This document shows positions 8,395 to 15,967 of a stretch of 64,000 bases of DNA, in pieces (position 1 is the stretch's first letter; each line of letters begins with the position of its first letter). Source of the DNA: Tessaracoccus sp. (lineage in GTDB: Bacteria; Actinomycetota; Actinomycetes; Propionibacteriales; Propionibacteriaceae). A model generated the notes under the pieces. The model did not search any database. It was not told the DNA's origin and saw only the letters and a list, made by a program, of their open reading frames with translations. The DNA lies in the NCBI RefSeq assembly GCF_016714275.1, contig NZ_JADJNP010000001.1:186001-250000 (forward strand), written 5' to 3'. The position numbers were made by a program, and so were the translations under genes.

Positions 8395-8847
8395 TCACTC
8401 CTGCAGCGGCTCCGGTTGCTGGAGCCCCGCCTGCAGGACCTGCCACATTCCAGCAAGGCCAGGCCGCACCTCGAACCCGGTGCCCTGGTACAACGACTCG
8501 GCCTCCGGCGTTGAGAACAGCCCAAGGAACGCGGTCCCACCCGCCAACGCGATCACTTGCGCCTCGAGCCGCTCCACGACCAGCTTCCCGAGACCGCGTC
8601 GACGATGGCGCGGATGAACGGCAACGTCCTGGACGTAGAAGAAGAAGGCGCCGTCGCCGACGACACGCCCCATCGCCACGACGGCTCCGTCGTCGTCCAA
8701 GACGACCGTTCCGCAGCAAGACCCTTCCAAGGAACCCGCCATCGCCTCCCACCGGAAGGAGTCCTGCCATCCGACGAGGTCGGCTAGCTGGCGATGCTCG
8801 GCAATGGTCGGAACCCGATCAACGGCTGTATAGGGCATGTCGGGCAT
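8395..8847 (-). CDS. GNAT family N-acetyltransferase
   Basis: 150 aa from 8847 (ATG 8838 also possible). Contains FFFYVQDVAVHPRHRRRGLG with the acetyl-CoA-binding RRRGLG, and AESLYQGTGFEVRP near the C-terminus. It is convergent with the upstream GNAT gene and divergent from the kinase-like gene, with 41 nt between starts. Substrate unknown. Confidence 0.87.
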   Translation of the reverse strand: MPDMPYTAVDRVPTIAEHRQLADLVGWQDSFRWEAMAGSLEGSCCGTVVLDDDGAVVAMGRVVGDGAFFFYVQDVAVHPRHRRRGLGKLVVERLEAQVIALAGGTAFLGLFSTPEAESLYQGTGFEVRPGLAGMWQVLQAGLQQPEPLQE

Positions 8848-8888
8848 CGTAACCAGATCGCGCCCAGCCGGGGCCGTAGGCTCGTCCC

Positions 8889-9575
8889 ATGACCGCGCTC
8901 CAGCCCCTCCCGGCTTTCGACGGGCTAGGCCTCGACGCCACCCACCACGACGTCGAAGGCCTCCTGCGGCGCGAAGGCTGGGCGTGGTGCGGCGCCGGGG
9001 ACTGGGCGTTCGCGCTCGCGGCTCCCGACGGGGATGTTGTCGCCCGGATCAGCCCGTTCGACCCCGTCGGCCCCCACACGGCCCGGCTCTACCGGGAGGC
9101 GGCAGGGACCGGGAGGGTACCCAGGCTGTTCGCGCATCGCCGGCTCGCCGGGGGCGGTGACCTCCAAGTGATGGAGAGGTTGGCCCCCGTGCCCGTTTCC
9201 GACGCCGTCGACTTCCTCACCCGGCTGGCCGTCGATGCGGACTTCGCCGAGTTGACCGCAGTCGTCGCCCGCGTCCACGCCGACGCCGTCCGCGAGCTGC
9301 CCTGGTGCGGTCCACTGGACACCAATCCGTCGAACGTCATGCAGACCACGAGCGGTCGGCTCGTCTTGACCCACCCCTACTACGCCGACGGCCCAGACCT
9401 GTACGCGACGGCCGAGAGCGACCCCGACCGGGTCGTCGCACTGATCCCCGAGAACGAGCGCCGCTTCATGACTGAGATCCCGCTGGCCGACTCCGGCCCT
9501 TGGAAGCCAGCGGATCGTAAGGCGCTCCGCGACAAACTACGACGTGCCGACGACGCGCTCGCTCCTCCAGGCTGA
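8889..9575 (+). CDS. Protein-kinase-fold (aminoglycoside phosphotransferase-like) protein, degenerate
   Basis: 228 aa, soluble. An N-lobe-like beta region (WAFALAAPDGDVVARISPFD) is followed by GGGDLQVMERLAPVPVSDAV, which resembles a hinge. Then comes a catalytic-loop-like LDTNPSNVM, where HxDxxxxN kinases have the loop, and LVLTHPYYADGPDLYAT, where a metal-binding Asp is expected but His stands. I infer a phosphotransferase-fold protein whose catalysis may be lost or altered. It belongs to the accessory cluster and is followed by repeat copy 2. Confidence 0.6.
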   Translation: MTALQPLPAFDGLGLDATHHDVEGLLRREGWAWCGAGDWAFALAAPDGDVVARISPFDPVGPHTARLYREAAGTGRVPRLFAHRRLAGGGDLQVMERLAPVPVSDAVDFLTRLAVDADFAELTAVVARVHADAVRELPWCGPLDTNPSNVMQTTSGRLVLTHPYYADGPDLYATAESDPDRVVALIPENERRFMTEIPLADSGPWKPADRKALRDKLRRADDALAPPG

Positions 9576-9593
9576 ATCGTCAGGACTGATCGC

Positions 9594-9712
9594 CAACGAG
9601 GCTCATTCCGTCAGCGACCTACGCCTCACGGCGATAGCCATGTTGGATCCGTCAGCATGCTGACGGATCCAACATGGCTAGCCCCGGATCGCTGGGCAAC
9701 TGAACAGATTTG
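9594..9712. repeat. Structured intergenic repeat, copy 2
   Basis: Diverged second copy of the element at 7494-7613. In this copy the hairpin is a perfect palindrome (listed separately). Both copies follow the 3' end of a plus-strand accessory gene. The remaining interval to 9842 shows no convincing gene. Confidence 0.6.
9635..9680. repeat. 46-bp perfect palindrome
   Basis: Positions 9635-9680 read the same on both strands, centred between 9657 and 9658 in GCATGC; arms begin TAGCCATGTTGGATCC. No T-run follows. It could act as a bidirectional terminator or as a recognition site for a mobile-element enzyme. Confidence 0.9.
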
Positions 9713-9842
9713 ACCTGGCCGACGGTGAGACTGTCGGCCAAGGCACAGCACCGTTCTCGTGACCGAGATCCCGCGGTCCGCATCGCGGCCGCGGTCGACG
9801 GTCGCCACACTCACCGAGGGCGATCTTTGCTCAACGGGGCAC

Positions 9843-10392
9843 CTACGCGTAGAAGTCGTCCTCAATAGCGTCGAGGTGCTCGTGCTCCCACGCCGCGATC
9901 CTCACGAACAGGCTCGCGTAGGCGATGTCGACGGAGTTCGCCCCATGCCCGAACGTTGCCTCAAGCGCGCGCACGGCCTCGAACAGCTCATGCTGGATCT
10001 GCGGCGACGCCGTGCGAACCGTCCCCTTCCCGAACTTCAGCTCCTGGTTCAGATGCCAGTAGTCAACGTGATGGCCTCGCGCGTCGTCGGCCATTTCCGT
10101 CAGCTCGGAATCGACCAAATCCGACTTCGTGCAACGCGGTAGCCAGGATGATCGCGGCTTTGTACGCGTCCATCCGATCGCTCTCAGCTGCGTCTGGCTC
10201 CGGGCCCGCCGCTTCCAGCGCGAAGTGCCACCGCTCCTTTGTGGCGGGAACGACGTCAGCGTACTGAGCGCCTTCCAGCCCCCGGTGCTTCGCCGAGTAG
10301 AAGCTCTTCTGCACCAGCATCCGCACTTCGTCTCGCGCCGTCGGAGCCGATGCGCCCGCCGCAGGCTTACCGAAGATCTGCTGATGACGCAC
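9843..10392 (-). pseudogene. Uncharacterised protein gene, frameshifted
   Basis: From GTG 10392 one frame encodes about 90 residues (VRHQQIFGKPAAGASA ... DAYKAAIILATALHE). At about 10115-10135 the plausible coding moves to another frame, which reads SDLVDSELTEMADDARGH, VDYWHLNQELKFGKG and finally FVRIAAWEHEHLDAIEDDFY, ending at 9843. The two parts together make one protein of about 180 aa with a helical, acidic C-terminus. I recognise no family. A 295-codon open frame covers the second half but its first two thirds look like noise. Confidence 0.55.
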
Positions 10393-10448
10393 GGGGGCCT
10401 AATGCTCGGAGAAACTGGAGGTCTATACATCCGCAGCGGCGGTTCGTT

Positions 10449-10475
10449 CCCTGCCGTGGCTTCGCCCCGCCAGGG
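10449..10475 (-). terminator. Hairpin after ychF
   Basis: A 12-position stem with two mismatches (CCCTG...CAGGG outer arms) and a 3-nt loop lies 40-65 nt beyond the ychF stop. No clear U-tract. Confidence 0.45.
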
Positions 10476-10513
10476 AGGTACCGAAAGCGAGAAGCTCTTT
10501 GCGGGCGCGGGCG

Positions 10514-11587
10514 TCAGACGTTGAACCGGAACTCGACGACGTCGCCGTCGGACATGACGTAGTCCTTGCCCTCCAAGCGGACCTTGCCCGCTGCCTTCGC
10601 CGCGGCCTCGGAGCCGGCGGCGATCAGGTCGTCGAAGCTGATCACCTGGGCCTTGATGAAACCCTTCTGGAAGTCGGTATGGATCACACCGGCCGCCTCG
10701 GGGGCGGTGGCGCCCTTCTTGATCGTCCACCCGCGGGCCTCCTTCGGCCCTGCCGTCAGGTAGCTCTGCAGGCCGAGGGTGTCGTAACCGACGCGCGCGA
10801 GAACATCCAAGCCGGGCTCCTCGACGCCCATCTCAGCGAGGAACTCTCGCGCCTCGTCCTCCTCCATCTCGACCAGCTCGGACTCGAACTTCGCATCCAG
10901 GAAGATGGCCTCGCTGGGCGCGACCAACTCGCGCATCCGGGCCTTCAGGTCCTCGTCGCCCAGCTCGTCCTGGTCGCAGTTGAACACGTACAGGTACGGC
11001 TTGGCCGTCAACAGATGGAGCTCGTACAACGCGTCGAGGTCGAGGCCTGCCGTACGAACGCCCTTGCCGGACTCCAGAGCCTCCTTCGCCTCCTTGAACG
11101 CGGCCGCCTTCGGCTGCGACTCCTTCTTGATCCGCGCCTCCTTCTCGATGCGCGGCAGCGCCTTCTCGACGGTGGCGAGGTCGGCAAGGATCAGCTCGGT
11201 GGTGATGGTGTCGATGTCAGAAGCAGGGTCGACCTTGCCGTCGACGTGCGTGACGTCCTCGTCATCGAACACGCGTGTTACTTGGCAGATCGCGTCGGCC
11301 TCGCGGATGTTCGCCAGGAACGCGTTGCCCATGCCCTCACCCTGCGAGGCGCCCCTCACGATGCCGGCGATGTCGACGAAGCTCACCGTCGCCGGCACGA
11401 TGCGCTCCGACTTGAACACCTTCGCGAGCTCAGGAAGCCGCGGATCAGGGACGCCAACGACGCCGACGTTCGGCTCGATCGTCGCGAACGGATAGTTCGC
11501 CGCGAGCACGTTGTTGCGCGTCAGCGCGTTGAAAAGGGTCGACTTGCCGGCGTTGGGGAGCCCGACGATTCCAATGGTGAGTGCCAC
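10514..11587 (-). CDS. ychF: Redox-regulated ATPase/GTPase YchF
   Basis: 357 aa, the normal length for this Obg-family P-loop NTPase, which binds ribosomes and prefers ATP. G1 is GLPNAGKSTLFNAL (residues 8-21), G3 is DIAGIV, and a central coiled-coil is rich in Lys/Glu (about 135-165). A C-terminal TGS domain ends GKDYVMSDGDVVEFRFNV. It is monocistronic: the 5' side is a repeat-containing gap and the 3' side holds a hairpin. Confidence 0.97.
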   Translation of the reverse strand: MALTIGIVGLPNAGKSTLFNALTRNNVLAANYPFATIEPNVGVVGVPDPRLPELAKVFKSERIVPATVSFVDIAGIVRGASQGEGMGNAFLANIREADAICQVTRVFDDEDVTHVDGKVDPASDIDTITTELILADLATVEKALPRIEKEARIKKESQPKAAAFKEAKEALESGKGVRTAGLDLDALYELHLLTAKPYLYVFNCDQDELGDEDLKARMRELVAPSEAIFLDAKFESELVEMEEDEAREFLAEMGVEEPGLDVLARVGYDTLGLQSYLTAGPKEARGWTIKKGATAPEAAGVIHTDFQKGFIKAQVISFDDLIAAGSEAAAKAAGKVRLEGKDYVMSDGDVVEFRFNV

Positions 11588-11657
11588 GAGGGGTGAGCCT
11601 ACCTTTCCCCAGCTCCTCGCTCGAACCGGGCCGGTGCGGGTGCCGTGGTCGGGGCTA

Positions 11658-11710
11658 TTGGTTTCGACACGGACCCGGCGCTTCGCGCGGGGGTCCGGCT
11701 CAACCAGCGG
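11658..11710. repeat. REP-like palindromic repeat, copy 1
   Basis: TTGGTTTCGACACGGACCC, GGCGCTTCGCGC, then GGCTCAACCAGCGG. The ends are inverted (TTGGTT...AACCA) and the middle pairs. Closely similar to 19330-19381 and, at its left end, to 30294-30308. The 11588-11960 gap holds this repeat, a tandem duplication and the iron box. Confidence 0.65.
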
Positions 11711-11754
11711 TCATCCCCCAGCCCCGGCTCAACCAGCGGTCATCCCCCAGCCCC
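11697..11754 (+). repeat. 29-bp tandem duplication
   Basis: Two identical adjacent 29-nt units (11697-11725 and 11726-11754), each beginning GGCTCAACCAGCGG. They duplicate the right end of the REP-like element. Confidence 0.9.
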
Positions 11755-11823
11755 GGCACAGCCGGGCGTCGGGCGCGGCCCAGCGTCCCGCATTTTGAGC
11801 AAGGTTTGCGTTTCCATAATTGG

Positions 11824-11842
11824 CCTGGTTAGGCTCAGCTAA
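11824..11842 (+). promoter_or_regulatory. IdeR/DtxR-type iron box
   Basis: TGGTTAGGCTCAGCTAA matches 14 of 17 positions of AGGTTAGGCTAACCTAA. It lies 118 nt upstream of the siderophore-binding lipoprotein start, and nothing else intervenes, so iron repression of this operon is likely. Confidence 0.75.
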
Positions 11843-11960
11843 GTCGAGCGCCCGATCGCGACGGGGGCTCGTCGACTTGCACGAAGTACACGCCCCGCCC
11901 TACCGCTCGGCGCGCTACACGCGTTGTCGGGACGGGGCACCCGCACAGAAGAGAATCCCC

Positions 11961-12977
11961 ATGCATATCAAGAGGACCCTGGCTCCCGCCGCCCTCGCCC
12001 TCAGCGCCGCGCTCGCCCTTGTCGGCTGCGGCTCCACCACCACCCCCGCCCCCGGGGACTCGAAGTCTCCCGCCCAGAACTCCAGCGCCCCGGCGCCGGC
12101 GGCATCGACGGTGACCATCGAGGACAACAACGGCAGCCACACCGTCACGGTGCCGCCGACCGCCGTCGTCGCCACCGACAACCGCACGTTCCAGACCCTC
12201 GACGAGTGGGGCATCGAGCTGAAGGCCGCCGCCCGCGCCCTCATGCCGAACACCGTCTCCTACGCGGCCAACGAGTCGATCATCGACCTCGGCACCCACG
12301 GCGAGCCCGACCTCGAGGCCGTCGTCGCCGTCCAGCCGGACCTCATCGTCAATGGCCAGCGCTTCACCCAGTTCGCCGAACAGTTCCAGCAGCTGGTGCC
12401 CAACGCCCTCGTTCTGAACCTGGATCCCCGCGAGGACCAGCCCCTCGACGCCGAGCTGAAGCGCCAGACCACGGTCCTCGGCGAGATCTTCGGCAAGCAG
12501 GCCGAGGCGAAGAAGCTGAACGACGACCTCGACGCCGCCATCGCGCGCGCCAAGGCCGCCTACGATCCCTCCGCGAAGGTGATGGCCGTCAACACCTCCG
12601 GAGGCAACATCGGCTACCTCGCCCCCGGTGTCGGCCGCACGCTCGGCCCCGTCTTTGGCCTCCTCGGCCTGACGCCCGCGCTTGAGGTGGAGGGCACCGA
12701 CGACCACCAGGGCGACGACATCTCCGTCGAGGCCATCGCGGGCTCGAACCCGGACTGGATCCTCGTGATGGACCGCGACGCGGGCGTCGCCGCTGATGAT
12801 CCGAACTTCCAGCCCGCCGCAGACCTGCTGGCGAACTCCCAGGCCCTGGCCAACGTGACCGCCATCAAGGAGGGCCACGTAGTGATCATGCCGCCGGACA
12901 CCTACCTGAACGAGGGCATCCAGACCTACACGAAGTTCTTCAACCAGTTCGCCGACGCCCTCGAGGGCAAGAGCTGA
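11961..12977 (+). CDS. Siderophore ABC transporter substrate-binding lipoprotein
   Basis: 338 aa from ATG 11961; the upstream extension of the frame is not coding-like. The signal peptide ends in the lipobox ALVGC, so the protein is anchored outside the membrane and delivers ferri-siderophore to the permeases. The fold is the FecB/FatB type, with conserved EPDLEAVVAVQPDLIV and a C-terminal IKEGHVVIMPPDTYLNEGIQ. Of known groups it looks most like FatB/YclQ-type catecholate-siderophore binders (inference). First gene of a four-gene operon behind an iron box. Confidence 0.92.
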   Translation: MHIKRTLAPAALALSAALALVGCGSTTTPAPGDSKSPAQNSSAPAPAASTVTIEDNNGSHTVTVPPTAVVATDNRTFQTLDEWGIELKAAARALMPNTVSYAANESIIDLGTHGEPDLEAVVAVQPDLIVNGQRFTQFAEQFQQLVPNALVLNLDPREDQPLDAELKRQTTVLGEIFGKQAEAKKLNDDLDAAIARAKAAYDPSAKVMAVNTSGGNIGYLAPGVGRTLGPVFGLLGLTPALEVEGTDDHQGDDISVEAIAGSNPDWILVMDRDAGVAADDPNFQPAADLLANSQALANVTAIKEGHVVIMPPDTYLNEGIQTYTKFFNQFADALEGKS

Positions 12978-13001
12978 GAGTGAAGAACCCGACACTCTGA
13001 C

Positions 13002-13039
13002 ATGGGGTGGGGAGCATCAACCGATGCGCCCCACCCCAT
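13002..13039 (+). terminator. Strong hairpin between binding protein and permease genes
   Basis: A 17-position stem with a single mismatch (13002-13018 with 13023-13039; arms ATGGGGTGGGG / CCCCACCCCAT) and a 4-nt loop lies in the 90-nt gap inside the operon. It probably stabilises or attenuates the transcript so that more binding protein than permease is made. Confidence 0.7.
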
Positions 13040-13067
13040 CGGAGCGTCTAGCGACGGAGACGAGCAC

Positions 13068-14075
13068 ATGGCCATGACCGCGACGACGACGGGTCCCGAC
13101 GGGGCATCGTCTGCTCCTGCGCGCAGAAGCAGACTCTTCGACCCCTGGCTGATCGTCGGCGTCCTCGTCGTCGCCGGCCTGCTCGTCCTCTCGCTTTTCA
13201 CCGGCGTGTACGACACATTCGGCGCCGAGGACGGCGCGGAGATGTTCCAGATCACCCGCGTTCCCCGCACCATCGCGCTCGTGCTCTCCGGCGCCGTGAT
13301 GGCGATGTCGGGCCTCGTGATGCAGCTGCTCACGCAGAATCGCTTCGTCGAACCCACCACCACCGGCACCACGGAGTGGGCGGGCTTGGGACTCCTGACG
13401 GTCCTGATCTTCTTCCCGACGGCGGGCCTCATGACCAAGATGGTCGTGGCCGTCGCCTTCTCCTTTGTCGGCACCATGATCTTCTTCGCCTTCATCCGGC
13501 GGGTATCGCTGAAGGCCTCACTGATCGTGCCGATCATCGGCATCATGCTCGGCGCCGTGGTCGGAGCCGTCTCGACCTTCCTCGCGTTGCAGTTCAACGC
13601 GCTGCAGAACCTGGGTGTGTGGTTCGCCGGGAGCTTCACCTCAGTGATCCGCGGTCAGTACGAGCCGCTGTGGATCGTCCTGATCGTCGTGATCGCGGTC
13701 TTCGTCGTCGCCGACCGGTTCACGCTCGCGGGACTAGGCGAGGACATCGCCACGAACGTCGGCCTCAACTACCAGCGCGTCATGTTGCTCGGCACCGGAT
13801 TGATCGCCATCGCCACCGGCGTTGTCACCGTCGTCGTCGGCAACCTGCCGTTCCTCGGCCTCATCGTGCCCAACATCGTCTCCATGGTGCGCGGCGACGA
13901 CCTGCGCTCCAACCTGCCCTGGGTGGCCCTGCTCGGCATCGCGATCGTCACGGTGTGCGACCTCATCGGGCGAACGATCATCATGCCGTTCGAGGTGCCG
14001 GTCTCCCTGATCCTCGGCGTCGTCGGCGCCGCGGTGTTCATCGCCCTGCTGCTGCGGCAGCGCAGGAGGGCGTGA
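13068..14075 (+). CDS. FecCD-family siderophore ABC permease
   Basis: 335 aa from ATG 13068; an upstream in-frame ATG at 13002 falls inside the hairpin and is unlikely. It has about 9-10 membrane segments. FecCD features include FQITRVPRTIALVLSGAVMA, GNLPFLGLIVPNIVSMVRGD and VCDLIGRTI. It pairs with the next gene as a heterodimeric channel; start and stop lie 3 nt apart. Confidence 0.93.
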   Translation: MAMTATTTGPDGASSAPARRSRLFDPWLIVGVLVVAGLLVLSLFTGVYDTFGAEDGAEMFQITRVPRTIALVLSGAVMAMSGLVMQLLTQNRFVEPTTTGTTEWAGLGLLTVLIFFPTAGLMTKMVVAVAFSFVGTMIFFAFIRRVSLKASLIVPIIGIMLGAVVGAVSTFLALQFNALQNLGVWFAGSFTSVIRGQYEPLWIVLIVVIAVFVVADRFTLAGLGEDIATNVGLNYQRVMLLGTGLIAIATGVVTVVVGNLPFLGLIVPNIVSMVRGDDLRSNLPWVALLGIAIVTVCDLIGRTIIMPFEVPVSLILGVVGAAVFIALLLRQRRRA

Positions 14076-14078
14076 CCC

Positions 14079-15110
14079 ATGCTCCAACCGGGACTCCAGC
14101 CCGCGCTCCCGCGTTCCTCCGACGCCCTTCCCCCCGGCAAGGCCCGACGGCGCTACTGGACGCTGCTGATCGCTCTGCTCGCGCTCTCCCTGCTCTTCGC
14201 TTTCGGCCTCCTCGCCTGGGACAACCCCATGCCGATGGGCACGGAGGGATTCTGGACCATCGCGAAGATGCGGGCCACCAGCGTCGTCGTCATCCTCATC
14301 GTGGCGTTCTGCCAGGCCATCGCGACGGTGAGCTTCCAGACCGCCACGAACAACCGCATCATCACGCCGTCGATCATGGGCTTCGAGTCGCTCTATCGCG
14401 CGGTGCAGACCGCCTCGGTGTACTTCCTCGGCATCGCGGGGATCACGGCCCTCCGGGGCGTCCCCCAGTTCCTGCTGCAGGTGGCGCTCATGGTGGGCTT
14501 CGCCCTGCTGCTGTACGGCTGGCTGCTGTCCGGCAAGTACGGCAACCTGCAGGTCATGCTGCTGGTGGGCATCATCCTCGGCGCGGGCCTGGGGTCCATA
14601 GCGACGTTCATGCAGCGCCTGCTGACGCCCAGCGAGTTCGACGTACTGGCCGCGCGCCTGTTCGGCAGCATCGGCCAGGCCGACGCCGCCTACCTGCCCT
14701 ACGCCATTCCGCTCGCGGCCGTCGCAGGGGCAGGGCTTTGGCTCAACGCCAAGAACCTCAACCTGCTGGGCCTGGGCCGCGACGCCGCCATCAGCCTGGG
14801 CATCAACCACCGCCGCCAGACCATGGTGACGCTGTTCTTCGTCTCCATCTTGATGGCCGTCTCCACGGCCCTCGTGGGTCCGATGACGTTCCTCGGCTTC
14901 CTCGTCGCGACGCTCGCCTATCAGCTCGCCGACACCTACGACCACCGCTACATCTTCCCGATGTCGGTGGCCACCGCCTTCATCGTCCTGACCGGCTCGT
15001 ACTTCATCATGAAGCACGTCTTCTACGCCCAGGGCGTCGTCTCGATCATCATCGAGCTGGTCGGCGGCGGCATCTTCCTGCTGGTCCTCCTCCGAAAGGG
15101 ACGCCTGTGA
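14079..15110 (+). CDS. FecCD-family siderophore ABC permease
   Basis: 343 aa, second permease of the pair. ATSVVVILIVAFCQAIATVS and GRDAAISLGINHRRQTMVTL are typical of the YclO/FatC-like branch, and the QA/T-rich segment FQTATNNRIITPSIMGFESL is the periplasmic-gate region. It overlaps the ATPase start by 4 nt (GTGA), which implies translational coupling. Confidence 0.93.
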   Translation: MLQPGLQPALPRSSDALPPGKARRRYWTLLIALLALSLLFAFGLLAWDNPMPMGTEGFWTIAKMRATSVVVILIVAFCQAIATVSFQTATNNRIITPSIMGFESLYRAVQTASVYFLGIAGITALRGVPQFLLQVALMVGFALLLYGWLLSGKYGNLQVMLLVGIILGAGLGSIATFMQRLLTPSEFDVLAARLFGSIGQADAAYLPYAIPLAAVAGAGLWLNAKNLNLLGLGRDAAISLGINHRRQTMVTLFFVSILMAVSTALVGPMTFLGFLVATLAYQLADTYDHRYIFPMSVATAFIVLTGSYFIMKHVFYAQGVVSIIIELVGGGIFLLVLLRKGRL

Positions 15111-15967
15111 TCACGCTCAAAGGGGTGTTGAAGACCTACAGCAGCGAGGTCGCGATCGGCCCCGTGGACCTGGAGATCCCGGAGGGCGGCATCACCGCGC
15201 TCGTCGGGGCGAACGGCGCAGGCAAGTCGACGCTGCTGACGATGATTGGACGCCTGCTCGGCATGGACGCCGGCGCCATCGAAATCGCGGGCTACGACGT
15301 CGCCACAACGAAGTCGAAGGATCTCGCAAAGATCGTGTCGATCCTCCGCCAGGAGAACCACTTCATCACGCGGCTCACCGTGCGCCAACTCGTCGGGTTC
15401 GGCCGCTACCCCCACTCGCAAGGACGATTGACACCGCACGACGAGGAGAAGATCAGCCAGGCCATCGACTTCCTCGACCTCGGCGGGCTGGAGAGTCGGT
15501 ACTTGGACCAGCTCTCCGGCGGCCAGCGGCAGCGCGCCTACGTCGCGATGGTGCTGGCCCAGGACACCGAGTACGTGCTGCTCGACGAGCCGCTGAACAA
15601 CCTGGACGTGTCGCACTCGCACGCGATGCTGCAGACGCTCCGCCGCGCCGCCGACCAGCTGGGCAAGACCGTCGTGATCGTGGTGCACGACATCAACTAC
15701 GCGTCGTGCTGGGCGGACCAGATCGTGGCGATGAAGAACGGCGGCATCGTGGCGATCGGGACGCCGTCGGAGATCGTGCAGCAGGAGCTACTCGCGGAGG
15801 TGTTCGACCTGGAGATCGAGGTGGCCGAGTACCGCGGCCGTCGCATCGCCCACTTCTACCTGCCCGTGCCGGTGTGCGAGCGCTGCCACAAGCAGCCGGG
15901 TAGGGGGTGCTGCCTCGACGGCGTCCCCGTGGTCGACGGCTCCGTGCCGCTGACACTCAACCAGTGA
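15107..15967 (+). CDS. Siderophore ABC transporter ATP-binding protein with Cys-rich tail
   Basis: 286 aa from GTG 15107. Walker A GANGAGKSTLL (about 33-43), signature LSGGQRQRAYVAM, Walker B EYVLLDEPLNNLD and switch His in VVHDINYASC. The ATPase core matches YclP-like proteins of about 250 aa. The last 30 residues add CERCHKQPGRGCC (Cys about 257, 260, 268, 269), a possible metal or Fe-S site not expected in the family. The 3' end overlaps the convergent efeB gene by 11 bp. Confidence 0.93.
   Translation: MITLKGVLKTYSSEVAIGPVDLEIPEGGITALVGANGAGKSTLLTMIGRLLGMDAGAIEIAGYDVATTKSKDLAKIVSILRQENHFITRLTVRQLVGFGRYPHSQGRLTPHDEEKISQAIDFLDLGGLESRYLDQLSGGQRQRAYVAMVLAQDTEYVLLDEPLNNLDVSHSHAMLQTLRRAADQLGKTVVIVVHDINYASCWADQIVAMKNGGIVAIGTPSEIVQQELLAEVFDLEIEVAEYRGRRIAHFYLPVPVCERCHKQPGRGCCLDGVPVVDGSVPLTLNQ

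Noticed and set aside
7428..9842. Integron cassette array with attC sites
   Set aside because: Gaps carry palindromes, but I found no consistent attC core motifs (GTTRRRY/RYYYAAC pairs) and gene orientations alternate; no integrase is present.
9843..10730. A single 295-codon gene
   Set aside because: Its first two thirds are Arg/Ser-rich noise partly antisense to real coding; the plausible protein is split across two frames.
13376..15967. An 863-codon open frame in the siderophore operon
   Set aside because: Only the last 286 codons are the real ATPase; the earlier part is a shadow of the two permease genes.
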